A DNA stretch of 58,503 bases from Mariniblastus sp. (GTDB lineage Bacteria; Planctomycetota; Planctomycetia; Pirellulales; Pirellulaceae): positions 1 to 58,503 of the forward strand of contig JAQXDZ010000074.1 in NCBI GenBank assembly GCA_029251085.1, read 5' to 3'. A program made the position numbers and the translations under genes. Shown here in pieces: positions 1 through 7,752 of this stretch (positions are counted from its first letter, which is position 1; each line of letters starts with the position of its first letter). Below the pieces are notes generated by a model. The model was not told the DNA's origin. It did not search any database and was given only the letters and a program-made list of their open reading frames with translations.

Positions 1-32
1 GGAAGTTTATCAATTGAATCAAAGATAGAGAT

Positions 33-1124
33 ATGAAAAAAGCCGCCAAAAAAATAGTTGCTGCAGTTGTGATTGCGTTAAGCCTGGCTGTTGTGATGAA
101 CGCCGACGCGTGTACCCGCATTCTGTGGGTGATTAAAGGACAGCCCGTTCTCACTGGCCGGAACATGGACTGGACTGAGAAAATGGGCACCAAGTTATAC
201 GCAATGCCTAAGGGAATTGAACGCGATGGATTGGCCGGCGACAACTCGGCTAAGTGGACCTCGAAATATGGTAGCGTCGTGGCGGTTGTGTGGGACGGTG
301 CAGTCGCTGATGGCGTCAATGAAGCAGGTTTGGGCGCAAATCTCCTTTATTTAGCGGAATCGAAGTATGGCCAGCGGAAGCCAGACCGCGAGGGGATCGC
401 CATTTCGCTTTGGACTCAATATTATCTTGACAACTTTGCGACAGTGGCCGAGGCAGTGGAGGCTACAAAATCAATTGATGTGAGGAGCATCGAAATTGTC
501 CATAAAGGGGAGAAACTCGATGCACCCCTTCACATGTCGCTCAGCGATGCCACGGGCGATTCGGCAATTATCGAAATTCTCGATGGAAAGACAGTTATTC
601 ACCACGGCCCTCAGTACACCGTCATGACTAACTCGCCAATTTATGATGACCAGCTTGTCTTATTGAAACAGTACGAGGGGTTGGGTGGTAAAAAGCCGCT
701 ACCTGGAACTGCGGAAGCGGAGGATCGATTTGCTCGGGCCGCTTACTACTTAACGAAGCTTCCGGAAAAACCAGTGTCTTATCAAGCGTCTGTCGCGGGG
801 GTGTTAAGTGTGATGCGGAACGCTGCCACGCCAATCGGTGCAAACGATCCGGATAGGCCAAATGTATCGGCAACCCTCTGGCGAACGGTGATTGATAATA
901 CGAATCGGCGTTACTACTTCGAGTTTACTGATATGCCCAACGTCGTCTGGATCGACTTGGATAAGCTGAACTTGAAGGAGGGAGCGCCCGTTGAGATTTT
1001 CGATTTGGCATCGGATCTCGCGGCCAGCGGAAACGTTTCAAGTAAATTTAAGCCAACGGATTCTGTTGACTTTTACAAAGCAGGCTCGACGGTAACTTGG
1101 ACACCCGAAACCAAGAAACGGTAG
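33..1124 (+). CDS. Secreted linear amide C-N hydrolase (choloylglycine hydrolase / penicillin V acylase family)
   Basis: This is an Ntn-hydrolase that would cleave linear amide bonds, as bile-salt hydrolases and penicillin V acylases do; the real substrate is unknown. Residues 1-26 form a signal peptide (lysine-rich start, hydrophobic core, NADA end) and the next residue is Cys27, the expected nucleophile, so export and activation by signal cleavage would coincide. Arg43 and Asp46 lie 16 and 19 residues after the Cys, the same spacing as Arg18 and Asp21 relative to Cys2 in bile-salt hydrolases. The VNEAGLGANLLYL stretch near residue 95 matches the family core. Its length of 363 residues is normal. 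It stands alone, with about 500 nt of non-coding DNA downstream. Confidence 0.88.
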   Translation: MKKAAKKIVAAVVIALSLAVVMNADACTRILWVIKGQPVLTGRNMDWTEKMGTKLYAMPKGIERDGLAGDNSAKWTSKYGSVVAVVWDGAVADGVNEAGLGANLLYLAESKYGQRKPDREGIAISLWTQYYLDNFATVAEAVEATKSIDVRSIEIVHKGEKLDAPLHMSLSDATGDSAIIEILDGKTVIHHGPQYTVMTNSPIYDDQLVLLKQYEGLGGKKPLPGTAEAEDRFARAAYYLTKLPEKPVSYQASVAGVLSVMRNAATPIGANDPDRPNVSATLWRTVIDNTNRRYYFEFTDMPNVVWIDLDKLNLKEGAPVEIFDLASDLAASGNVSSKFKPTDSVDFYKAGSTVTWTPETKKR

Positions 1125-1629
1125 CAGTGCAGAAGGTTGCTCGATTCGTTGTGACCGCTCGTTCTTACGTTTGGAAAAAATTTATGATTGGAGCGTTCTT
1201 CAGCTATCAACAACTAAAATTTCGTAGGTTGGCGATATCTGGGGAAATGCTTTGATCTGCGACTCCTCAGATTTTTACTTGGAAGTCGTTCGGTTCTAGT
1301 TCGCAGCGACCGGATACTAAAATTGCGGAGGGATTCTGCTGTCCAAATCGTTTTGAAGCGAGACGGCATCGGAATTTGGTGTTCTAGCGCTTGATTCCAT
1401 TGAAAACTTAATTATCGCAAACTAAGTTTTCGCAAATTAAGTTATCGCAAATTAAGTTATCGAAAATTAACAAAGGCCAATGAATTGGGTCTCATGGGGT
1501 GCGAGTCGCCAATTTTTGATTTACGATCGATTGGTCTCGCCACAGCATATGAATTCGTCGAGTCGGAGAGACATCTATTTGCGCTTCGCTGGTCACTGTA
1601 GATTTCCCCGTTAACTTATACAAAACGTC
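1125..1629. other. Non-coding stretch with a short tandem repeat
   Basis: No coding frame with a plausible start or composition is visible in this 505-nt gap. It is AT-rich toward the right end. The only structure I see is the four-copy 15-nt tandem repeat listed separately. Confidence 0.6.
1412..1471. repeat. Four tandem copies of a 15-nt unit
   Basis: Four consecutive 15-nt units are variants of TTATCGCAAATTAAG: 1412-1426, 1427-1441, 1442-1456 and 1457-1471, with one to three differences between copies. They lie about 160 nt upstream of the next gene. They could be a slippage-prone minisatellite or a set of protein-binding sites; the sequence alone does not decide. Confidence 0.85.
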
Positions 1630-2142
1630 ATGACTCCTAGCCAAAAGCTGAACCCGAGAAATTGGTCGATTTTGTGTTGGGTATTAATTGCGATTTGGTT
1701 GATACCGGTGTTCACGGGACATTTGTCACTGAAGCGATCAATCGAGGCCGACGGCATGGTTATAACTCTGCCTGATGGAACATTTGTTGTGGAATACCCC
1801 GGTAAGCGGTTTGGGTTTCCCTTACATTTCATGGAATTTAGCGATTTTTCCAACGGGGATAGAACCCGGAAATATGATCTTGGAAGAGTTGCCATGAACT
1901 TTATCCTGGTCGGGCTCACACTAGCGGGAATAGTCGTGGTGGTTCACAACTCATCTTGGCAAGTTTCAATTCGGGCCTTGATGTTGTCGATGGTAGTTCT
2001 TGGTTTATTGATAGTCCTCGCACAGGCTGCAGATTCTTTTACCCCGTTTGTCATTAAGGTTACGTATTTTATTCCTCTGATTATTGGCGGTATGATCGTA
2101 ATTCTAAATTTGCAGTTTGGGACCAACCGGAAGAAAGCGTGA
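1630..2142 (+). CDS. Hypothetical membrane protein, about four transmembrane segments
   Basis: I do not recognise a family. The 170-residue product has a hydrophobic segment near residues 14-30, then a polar segment of about 50 residues (probably outside the membrane, with a beta-like run around VITLPDGTFVVEYPGK), then three closely spaced membrane segments at roughly 77-95, 112-130 and 142-160, and a short basic tail. The start ATG lacks a clear Shine-Dalgarno sequence. It is flanked by long non-coding gaps, so there is no operon context. Reading-frame length and strong hydrophobic periodicity support it as real. Confidence 0.6.
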   Translation: MTPSQKLNPRNWSILCWVLIAIWLIPVFTGHLSLKRSIEADGMVITLPDGTFVVEYPGKRFGFPLHFMEFSDFSNGDRTRKYDLGRVAMNFILVGLTLAGIVVVVHNSSWQVSIRALMLSMVVLGLLIVLAQAADSFTPFVIKVTYFIPLIIGGMIVILNLQFGTNRKKA

Positions 2143-2532
2143 TAGCCCGGCCTGGAAACCACCGTCGATGGATTTTGTTTTTGAAATCGATGTTTTCCAG
2201 TTCCTGTTTCGTTAATCACGGGCGGGATATTTTGGGGGCGACTAAATTTTCACCAAAGTTAAGCGCTTTCGTGCTGTCGAAAATCAATGCTTAATCTGCC
2301 TCGCGTTAGCTAGGTTTTGCTATAATCGGCGTCGGAATTTTATTAGTAACTGAGATCATGGGTTGGTAATGATTTGTCATTGACTGGTCGGGTTTTAGTT
2401 TTGAGGATGCGATTTTAATTCTACCTGGCACGCCCATTCCCTGATTTTCGTTAGGCTGGAGATATTTCAGTCGGCAGTTACAAGGAACAGACAAACCATG
2501 GCCGTCGGCTTTTTCGGAAAGCGAGTTTGACG
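2143..2532. other. Non-coding gap containing an extended -10 promoter
   Basis: There is no convincing coding frame in this 390-nt gap. A partial inverted repeat (CTGGAAA near 2154 against TTTCCAG near 2195) follows the upstream gene but has no U-tract. The promoter-like element is listed separately. Confidence 0.5.
2318..2326 (+). promoter_or_regulatory. Extended -10 promoter element
   Basis: TGCTATAAT is a perfect extended -10 motif (TGnTATAAT). No good -35 box is seen 16-18 nt upstream, which is typical of extended -10 promoters. It would start transcription near 2333, about 200 nt ahead of the membrane-protein gene at 2533. Confidence 0.4.
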
Positions 2533-3006
2533 ATGTTGGAACAATTCGGCAATGATGGCGATGCCCAGCCTTTTGTTCATGCGAAACCTTTTCGCCTATC
2601 GCCTTTGTGGGATCTTTATGTGCCGCTTGTGATCGCTGCAATTCCTGCCGGTCTGTTTGCATTGCTTGGGTTGGTCACGAAAGGTCTGGATAGGCCGGGA
2701 GCGGAGCCTTCGGTTTGGGTGATTGTCGTAATGATTGTGCTTCAAACGCTGGGTATCATCGCAATGGCAGTTGTGATTCTTGCGAGATATGAATTCGGAT
2801 TTCGGGAACTCTCGATGCGCACGAACGGGAGGCCACCGATTTGGCGAAGACTAATTTTGTTTTGTTCGATTGCCTTTGTCCTCTTGTTTGATGCACTGAC
2901 CAATGTTGCGGCAGCTTTTGATGGTGCGGGGCCTTTGCTTTTTCTTGCTGTTCCGGCATTCATTGCCTATGTTTTGTCGGTGCGCGTCGCGTTTGCTCGG
3001 TTGTGA
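2533..3006 (+). CDS. Hypothetical membrane protein, four transmembrane segments
   Basis: This product of about 157 residues has an acidic, soluble N-terminus and four hydrophobic segments, near residues 25-48, 60-85, 100-122 and 128-150. I do not recognise a family. I chose the ATG at 2533; a TTG two codons earlier (2527) is equally possible because the purine-rich GGAAAGCGAG lies just upstream of both. It is preceded by an extended -10 promoter and followed by a decayed region, so it appears to be transcribed alone. Confidence 0.6.
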   Translation: MLEQFGNDGDAQPFVHAKPFRLSPLWDLYVPLVIAAIPAGLFALLGLVTKGLDRPGAEPSVWVIVVMIVLQTLGIIAMAVVILARYEFGFRELSMRTNGRPPIWRRLILFCSIAFVLLFDALTNVAAAFDGAGPLLFLAVPAFIAYVLSVRVAFARL

Positions 3007-3143
3007 CAATCTGTTGATTCAATTCAGATTTGCATACCACGACCTTGCGAGCAGAATCCATGGGCGAGCGTTTTTACGAAATGCCGAACTGCGGGCGATC
3101 CCGGAACCGTGATCTTTTAACTTAGCGGTGGCGAATCTCATGA

Positions 3144-3461
3144 CAAATTCACGGTCGGTATTCGAGGAGATGCGCAGCGTGTTTTGGCGATGTTTCTTAC
3201 GCGAGTTGCCCCAATTTTCTGCTTGGATATTTATACTGCCGACTACCAAAAGATGTCCGCGTAAACTTCCTTGCTATTACTTCCAATCGACGCACGCTTC
3301 CTCGTGTCTTTCCGTATCCGACACCAGATCAAAAAGGCCGTCAGCCATTTGGTCGAATCACCATTGCCAACTGCGATTCTGCGCTGGGCGCTGATTTGAA
3401 AACGGCATTTGAGATGGCTTGGAGGGCGGTTAAGGAACTAGGGTTATCCGCCACTCAATAA
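3144..3461 (+). pseudogene. Decayed C-terminal remnant, possibly an FAD-dependent oxidoreductase
   Basis: An open frame without a start codon ends in TAA at 3459-3461. From about 3249 it reads like the end of a real protein: a proline-rich NRRTLPRVFPYPTPDQKG segment, then FGRITIANCDS and a terminal helix AFEMAWRAVKELG. This resembles the C-terminus of flavin amine oxidoreductases of the spermidine-dehydrogenase type (FGRIxIANSD followed by an AWRAVxEL helix), from memory only. Upstream of 3249 the same frame reads like noise, while another frame (from 3142) looks more protein-like, which suggests a frameshift and loss of most of the gene. No functional product is expected. Confidence 0.35.
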
Positions 3462-4099
3462 ATGGCACGCGCAATTAAGTGTGGTAGATCTAGCTGGCAA
3501 TAAATTGGACGAGGTCGAAGCTTCCCGTGTGGGGCACAACCGAACGCTTTGCTGATGGTGGGCTGAAGTTTTAGGTTCTCAAGCGTGGCGTCCGTTAGCC
3601 GCAGCTGCTCTTCGATAAAGCCGGCGGTCTTGTCTTCCAACGGGTGATTGGTGAAACATGTGAAAAGCGGGCGACTTGAATTTTGAGTTTTCGTCGAATG
3701 CGAAATTCGTGTCCTTTCAATTTGTGGTATGAACGTGATGGCGAGTCGGGGAAGTTTCTGCGTTCGCCGAAACTGTCAAACTGGTCGTGTCCTTTTGTCT
3801 TGATTAAAAGGTCTCGGGAGACTGAAAAAGACGGTAAATAGGTCGTTCACACCATTTCGTTATCAAGGTTGACCAAAAAAATCAATAAACTAAATCAGTT
3901 CCTTTTGGTTTGTCCTCAAAACAAAACAATAAGTATCCAAAAAAATTTGCTGGAATGGGAATAAAACAGGCGACTGAACGAATATCCCGACGGCGTACCA
4001 GTACGCCGCGTCGGCATTGCCCAATAACTTAGTGGAGTGTCCCTACCTTGTGATGCGGCAAAAAATTCATCCCTCCCACACCAATCGAATGCAACTTCC
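3462..4099. other. Gene-poor stretch with possible decayed coding sequence and a palindrome
   Basis: No intact gene is seen. On the minus strand, from about 3670 down to 3455, a frame with no good start reads like protein (FTNHPLEDKT, then IEEQLRLTDATLENLK) and may be another gene remnant of unknown family. The rest is AT-rich. A strong inverted repeat at 3988-4013 is listed separately. Confidence 0.4.
3988..4013. repeat. Inverted repeat (hairpin or operator candidate)
   Basis: GGCGTAC (3992-3998) and GTACGCC (4001-4007) form a perfect 7-bp inverted repeat with a 2-nt centre. CGAC (3988-3991) and GTCG (4010-4013) extend it around a 2-nt bulge. It lies about 90 nt upstream of the ATG at 4100 and has no U-tract, so it fits a dimeric repressor site or an mRNA leader hairpin better than a terminator. 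Confidence 0.45.
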
Positions 4100-4885
4100 A
4101 TGAAAAACGATCCATTGCCATCTGAAAAACGGCTCGCCGGTTTTAAGCAAATCCGGATCCAGTTGCCCGATGGAATTGATAAAGACAGGTATGTCCTTGT
4201 TTGGAAAGATGGATCGGAAACCGAGTTTTCGTCGCTAGAAGCTATCCCGGCCAAATTTCAGAAGGCTATCCAGAAATTTCAAGGCTTTGATTCTCTGGAC
4301 GACATCGAATTTAATACCAACTTGCTGGGCCGGAAACTGGTTCGGAATGAGCATCCTAAACGCAAGGAAGGAAGTCGATATTCGCTCCACTGGACGATTG
4401 AACCTGACAGGCTGCGAGTTGGCTGGCCCAGCCTGGGCCGAGTCGGGTTTTTTGGCACTTTTTTATGGTTGGCCGCGGTTTATTTTGGTGTCGATTCGTT
4501 TTTTACAATGGGCAGCTGGCCCGGCAATCCGACTATTTCTCTGATCCTTTCAATTGCTGCAGCCGCGATCGGACTGTTGGCGTTTGGCTCGGTCTATCTG
4601 TTTGAGGAGCGATTTGAAATTAACCCCAACTGCGTAACCGCGTCTCGTTGGCCGGCCCGGCTGCGTCCGTCACGCATCCGACCTCGCCAGGACGTGATCG
4701 ATGCGCGTGTCAATCTAACACGGACAACAGGTCAGGACTCCAATAACCTAAGCTCAGTTCAAGTTCGAGTCCGGACACCCAATGGCATTCAATGGTGGCA
4801 GATAGGGGGCTTACTCTCATGGAACGAAGCCCAGTCGCTGGGACATGTTCTCGAGGACTATATTGAGGTTCGCTATGCTGAATAG
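4100..4885 (+). CDS. Hypothetical membrane protein with soluble N- and C-terminal domains
   Basis: I do not recognise a family. From the ATG at 4100 the product has about 261 residues: a soluble, charged N-terminal part of about 115 residues that begins KQIRIQLPDG, two transmembrane segments near residues 118-135 and 144-168, and a soluble C-terminal domain of about 90 residues with beta-strand character. The frame extends upstream to a GTG at 4037, but the 21 extra residues lack a Shine-Dalgarno signal and look unstructured. A terminator-like hairpin lies about 125 nt downstream. Confidence 0.6.
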   Translation: MKNDPLPSEKRLAGFKQIRIQLPDGIDKDRYVLVWKDGSETEFSSLEAIPAKFQKAIQKFQGFDSLDDIEFNTNLLGRKLVRNEHPKRKEGSRYSLHWTIEPDRLRVGWPSLGRVGFFGTFLWLAAVYFGVDSFFTMGSWPGNPTISLILSIAAAAIGLLAFGSVYLFEERFEINPNCVTASRWPARLRPSRIRPRQDVIDARVNLTRTTGQDSNNLSSVQVRVRTPNGIQWWQIGGLLSWNEAQSLGHVLEDYIEVRYAE

Positions 4886-5393
4886 AAGAACAGGTGGGGC
4901 TGTGGCTAATCTCTTTGAGTTGGTGCACTCTAGCGATTTCCATTGTCAGCTGTGAGATTGGCGGCCGCTACGTCGGCGGTCGACAAGATTGAACTTTACA
5001 GTTTCGCCATCGAAAATGTGCCTAGTCACATTTTCGGTTTTCTTGTTTCTGGAGACGTCCCCTGTAGCTCCAGCTGTGTAAAGCGGGCCTACTCGCCCAT
5101 CTGATTTTATCAAAATGGCAGTTGTTCTTACGCTGGTTGGAAATCTGGGGGAATTCTACCAGCCTGTTACCCAAACGGTTTATACATCGAGGTTAATAGC
5201 GGTTTTAAGTGTCGCAAAAGGTTAATGCATCTCGGGGGCGAGGAGCAACTGCAACTTGCTTGATGCAACCGGGTAAACTTGCATGAGCGCGGAAAGAGCG
5301 GCTATAGTTTTAGAATTGTTGGTGGCCGTCGGTTTGGCGGTTGAAACAGCAAACGTTCGTTGTTCTGGGTTTGCCAGTTAAGGGAGATGCACT
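4886..5393. other. Non-coding gap with a terminator-like hairpin
   Basis: No coding frame is supported here. The gap contains the hairpin at 5011-5036 and the Shine-Dalgarno AGGGAG at 5381-5386 of the next gene, which supports its TTG start. Confidence 0.5.
5011..5048 (+). terminator. Rho-independent terminator (AT-rich stem)
   Basis: CGAAAATGTG (5011-5020) pairs perfectly with CACATTTTCG (5027-5036) around a 6-nt loop, followed by GTTTTCTTGTTT. The T-tract is interrupted, so termination may be partial. It lies 126 nt after the membrane-protein gene ending at 4885. Confidence 0.5.
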
Positions 5394-5966
5394 TTGAAAT
5401 ATTTGGTTCCACGCATTGACCGGGCTGACCTAGGTGCCATGTTTGTCGTGGCGTTTCTGGGAGCGTTGGTAGCCGGGTGCTATGGAATTTTGCATGACCA
5501 AATTACTTATGCAATCGGCCCCGAATATTTCACCAAATTCAAATTTGAACAGTTTAAGTTTGCCGATTTTGGGCTTAGTAATCGTATCTTTGTTTCCTGT
5601 ATTGGGTTTCTTGCGAGTTGGTGGGTTGGATTCATTTTTGCCTGGTTCCTCGCTCGGCGTTTGATACCTAACCAGCCTCGCACGATCGCTTATCCGGCAA
5701 TCATAAAAGGATTTGGGATCGTTTTCGGAACCGGTGTGCTGGCTGGTGTTGCCGGCTATTTTTACGGAGTGTGGCGAGGAGCTGGAGCCGACTATAGTGC
5801 TTGGTCGTCTTTTGTTAAACAATTTCAAATTACCGATACGTGGGCGTTCGTCCGTGTGGCGTATATTCACAACGCAAGCTACCTCGGCGGTTTGATTGGA
5901 TTTTTTATCGCCCTGGTTGTGAGTCGACCTGTTCCTTTGACTCAAAAATCCTGTGACGTAGATTAG
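5394..5966 (+). CDS. Conserved hypothetical membrane protein, four transmembrane segments
   Basis: The 190-residue integral membrane protein has segments near residues 14-34, 65-87, 102-124 and 158-180. A conserved-looking stretch, HDQITYAIGPEYFTKFKF, lies between the first two; I recall very similar uncharacterised proteins in other planctomycetes and some proteobacteria, without an assigned function. The start is a TTG, chosen because AGGGAG sits 7 nt upstream and the nearby ATG (5386) is out of frame. The adjacent VOC gene is on the same strand but 158 nt away. Confidence 0.72.
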   Translation: MKYLVPRIDRADLGAMFVVAFLGALVAGCYGILHDQITYAIGPEYFTKFKFEQFKFADFGLSNRIFVSCIGFLASWWVGFIFAWFLARRLIPNQPRTIAYPAIIKGFGIVFGTGVLAGVAGYFYGVWRGAGADYSAWSSFVKQFQITDTWAFVRVAYIHNASYLGGLIGFFIALVVSRPVPLTQKSCDVD

Positions 5967-6124
5967 CAAGCGGGGTTCTGTTCACGGGAACATGGTAGAG
6001 CTGAGATCAGACAATTAATAGGAATGCCCCACAGATTTATGTGGCTCGAATCGAAGGGTTCAAATCGGATGTTTCAAAACCTGTTCAGCTAAAGTGGAAA
6101 AGAAAGTTGGAGAAAATTGATCTA

Positions 6125-6484
6125 ATGAATGATCATGAAAAACTAAATTACGTAGAATTTCCGTGTGCTGATCTTGGGGCAACCAGACTATTCTTTGAGA
6201 CGGTGTTTGGTTGGAAGTTTGAAGATTTTGGACCTGAGTATATGGCATTTTCGAATCAAGGGCTTGATGGTGGTTTCTTTAAGTCGGACTTGTGCGCACG
6301 AACAGAGACCGGAAGCGCTTTGCTGATTTTCTACAGTGCTGATCTCGAGTCTACGTTAGAGAAGATACAAGCGGCGGGAGGTTCGATTGTCCGAGAGACA
6401 TTCGCATTCCCAGGAGGTAGACGCTTTCACTTTTCCGGACCGTCAGGAAACGAATTTGGAGTTTGGTCGGATGATTCCGAATAA
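6125..6484 (+). CDS. VOC family protein (glyoxalase/bleomycin-resistance fold)
   Basis: This is a small single-domain vicinal-oxygen-chelate protein of 119 residues. The N-terminus NYVEFPCADLGATRLFFETV followed by FGWKFEDFG is the typical first beta-alpha module, and the C-terminal part (GGSIVRE, FPGGRRFHFSGPSGNEFGVW) is the second module with its closing beta strands. Such proteins bind a metal and act as lyases, isomerases or resistance proteins; the substrate cannot be read here. The frame extends to a GTG at 6041, but the ATG at 6125 starts exactly where the family starts and has GGAGA 11 nt upstream. Confidence 0.85.
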   Translation: MNDHEKLNYVEFPCADLGATRLFFETVFGWKFEDFGPEYMAFSNQGLDGGFFKSDLCARTETGSALLIFYSADLESTLEKIQAAGGSIVRETFAFPGGRRFHFSGPSGNEFGVWSDDSE

Positions 6485-6826
6485 GGGGCGACTGTGACGG
6501 TTGAAAAATCTATTCGTGGAAGGGATTGGTCCGAGGTTTTTCTGGTCAAGATTGTCGGCGGTAGGCACGCGTGGTCTTAAGTAAAACGCAACGCTCAATG
6601 CATCTGAATCCGTTTGGATTTTAATGTGCTTTGACAGAATTAATATTGGAAGCGTAGTCGAATGGAAGCGTAATTAATAATGAAATACCTCACATCCATG
6701 TGTGATCCGATGTAGGTTGTCGTCCTGTCTGATCCTTTGATAAAATTTGGTTCGGTGGTTAAATTGGTGTAACGACTCAATTATGAACCTTGAAAAAATG
6801 AACGCTGTCTAACTCGCAGGTCTAAC
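6485..6826. other. Non-coding gap, nothing recognised
   Basis: No coding frame, hairpin with U-tract or repeat is clear in this 342-nt gap. A TTGACA hexamer near 6634 has no matching -10 box at 15-18 nt. Confidence 0.4.
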
Positions 6827-7612
6827 GTGAAACCTCTTACTGCTCTATTGATTGCTTTGCTAATCTCATTGTCTCTAAGTAGTTCATCTGAGGCGCAAGG
6901 TCGACGGAAAACGGGCGATGTCCGCGGAAACTTACGTTTGGAAGTCGTTTCCGTGCCGGACGATATAGCGGCAGGTTTTGAGCGGTTGAACTCTGAGGTA
7001 TTGCTTTACCATCCGGTTGCTTCGGAACCTGAGGCGAGTTCGAATTCTGAAAAGAGCCCGCTCTTGATTTTCCTTCACGGGTCAGGAGGATCCAATGGGA
7101 AACTCGAACGCTTCAAGTGGAAGGGGGAGGTGAAGCGGTTCACTGGGCGTTCGGAAAACCACCCTCTGGTCAGCATTCTTGTGCCTCAGAGCAAGGGCCA
7201 CTGGGATCCGGCCTCTCTCAATAAAATGCTGGATTATATTCTTAAGGAAAATCAATCCATTGATCCCAATCGCGTTTACTGCATCGGTTACAGTATGGGC
7301 GGGAAGGGGACTTGGGAATGGGCCATGGCTTCACCAGATCGTTTTGCTGCTGTTATTCCCAAAGCTTTCATTCCCGATATGTCCGGCATCGGCGGAATGG
7401 TCGAGTTGCCTCTTTGGGTAATGGTAGGAACGAAGGATTCGAAACTCCGTGTCGATGGCATTCGGGCGATGGAAAAGCGAATCAGGGAACTTGGTTCAAC
7501 TGTGGTCAAAACTACATATTTCGAAGGTGCCAATCATGGCTCCGCCCCTGGTGAGATTAAGAAAGTAGATGGTGTCTACGATTGGCTTTTCTCACATAAG
7601 CTTCCCAGGTGA
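6827..7612 (+). CDS. Secreted alpha/beta hydrolase (esterase / PHB-depolymerase-like)
   Basis: This is an exported serine hydrolase of unknown substrate. Residues 1-24 are a signal peptide ending near SSEAQ. The oxyanion region is LIFLHGSGGSNG (about residues 80-91), the nucleophile is Ser156 in GYSMGG, and Asp204 (GTKDSK) and His237 (GANHGS) complete the triad in the right order. The VPQSKGHWDPASLNKMLDYI stretch before the nucleophile and NRVYCIGYSMGG resemble planctomycete dienelactone-hydrolase-like and PHB-depolymerase-like proteins. The start is GTG; no in-frame ATG lies upstream before a stop. It may act with the exported metalloprotease that follows 140 nt downstream, but that is only proximity. 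Confidence 0.85.
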   Translation: MKPLTALLIALLISLSLSSSSEAQGRRKTGDVRGNLRLEVVSVPDDIAAGFERLNSEVLLYHPVASEPEASSNSEKSPLLIFLHGSGGSNGKLERFKWKGEVKRFTGRSENHPLVSILVPQSKGHWDPASLNKMLDYILKENQSIDPNRVYCIGYSMGGKGTWEWAMASPDRFAAVIPKAFIPDMSGIGGMVELPLWVMVGTKDSKLRVDGIRAMEKRIRELGSTVVKTTYFEGANHGSAPGEIKKVDGVYDWLFSHKLPR

Positions 7613-7752
7613 AATTGATAGTGTTGGCTTTGCGCAAAGTCATTTGGTGGACTCGACCCACCTTTTACATGGTTTGAAGGATTGGATTCGTTTTTAGTTA
7701 TAGTTCCGATGATGACTGCGCTTTTTGTAAATATTAACAGGCTAAATTAGTT

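Noticed and set aside
5430..5969. 179-codon frame on the minus strand
   Set aside because: It lies almost fully inside the well-supported plus-strand membrane gene (TTG with AGGGAG), has scattered polar residues and no family sense; it is a shadow.
6634..6670. TTGACA hexamer as promoter
   Set aside because: No -10 box lies 15-18 nt downstream.
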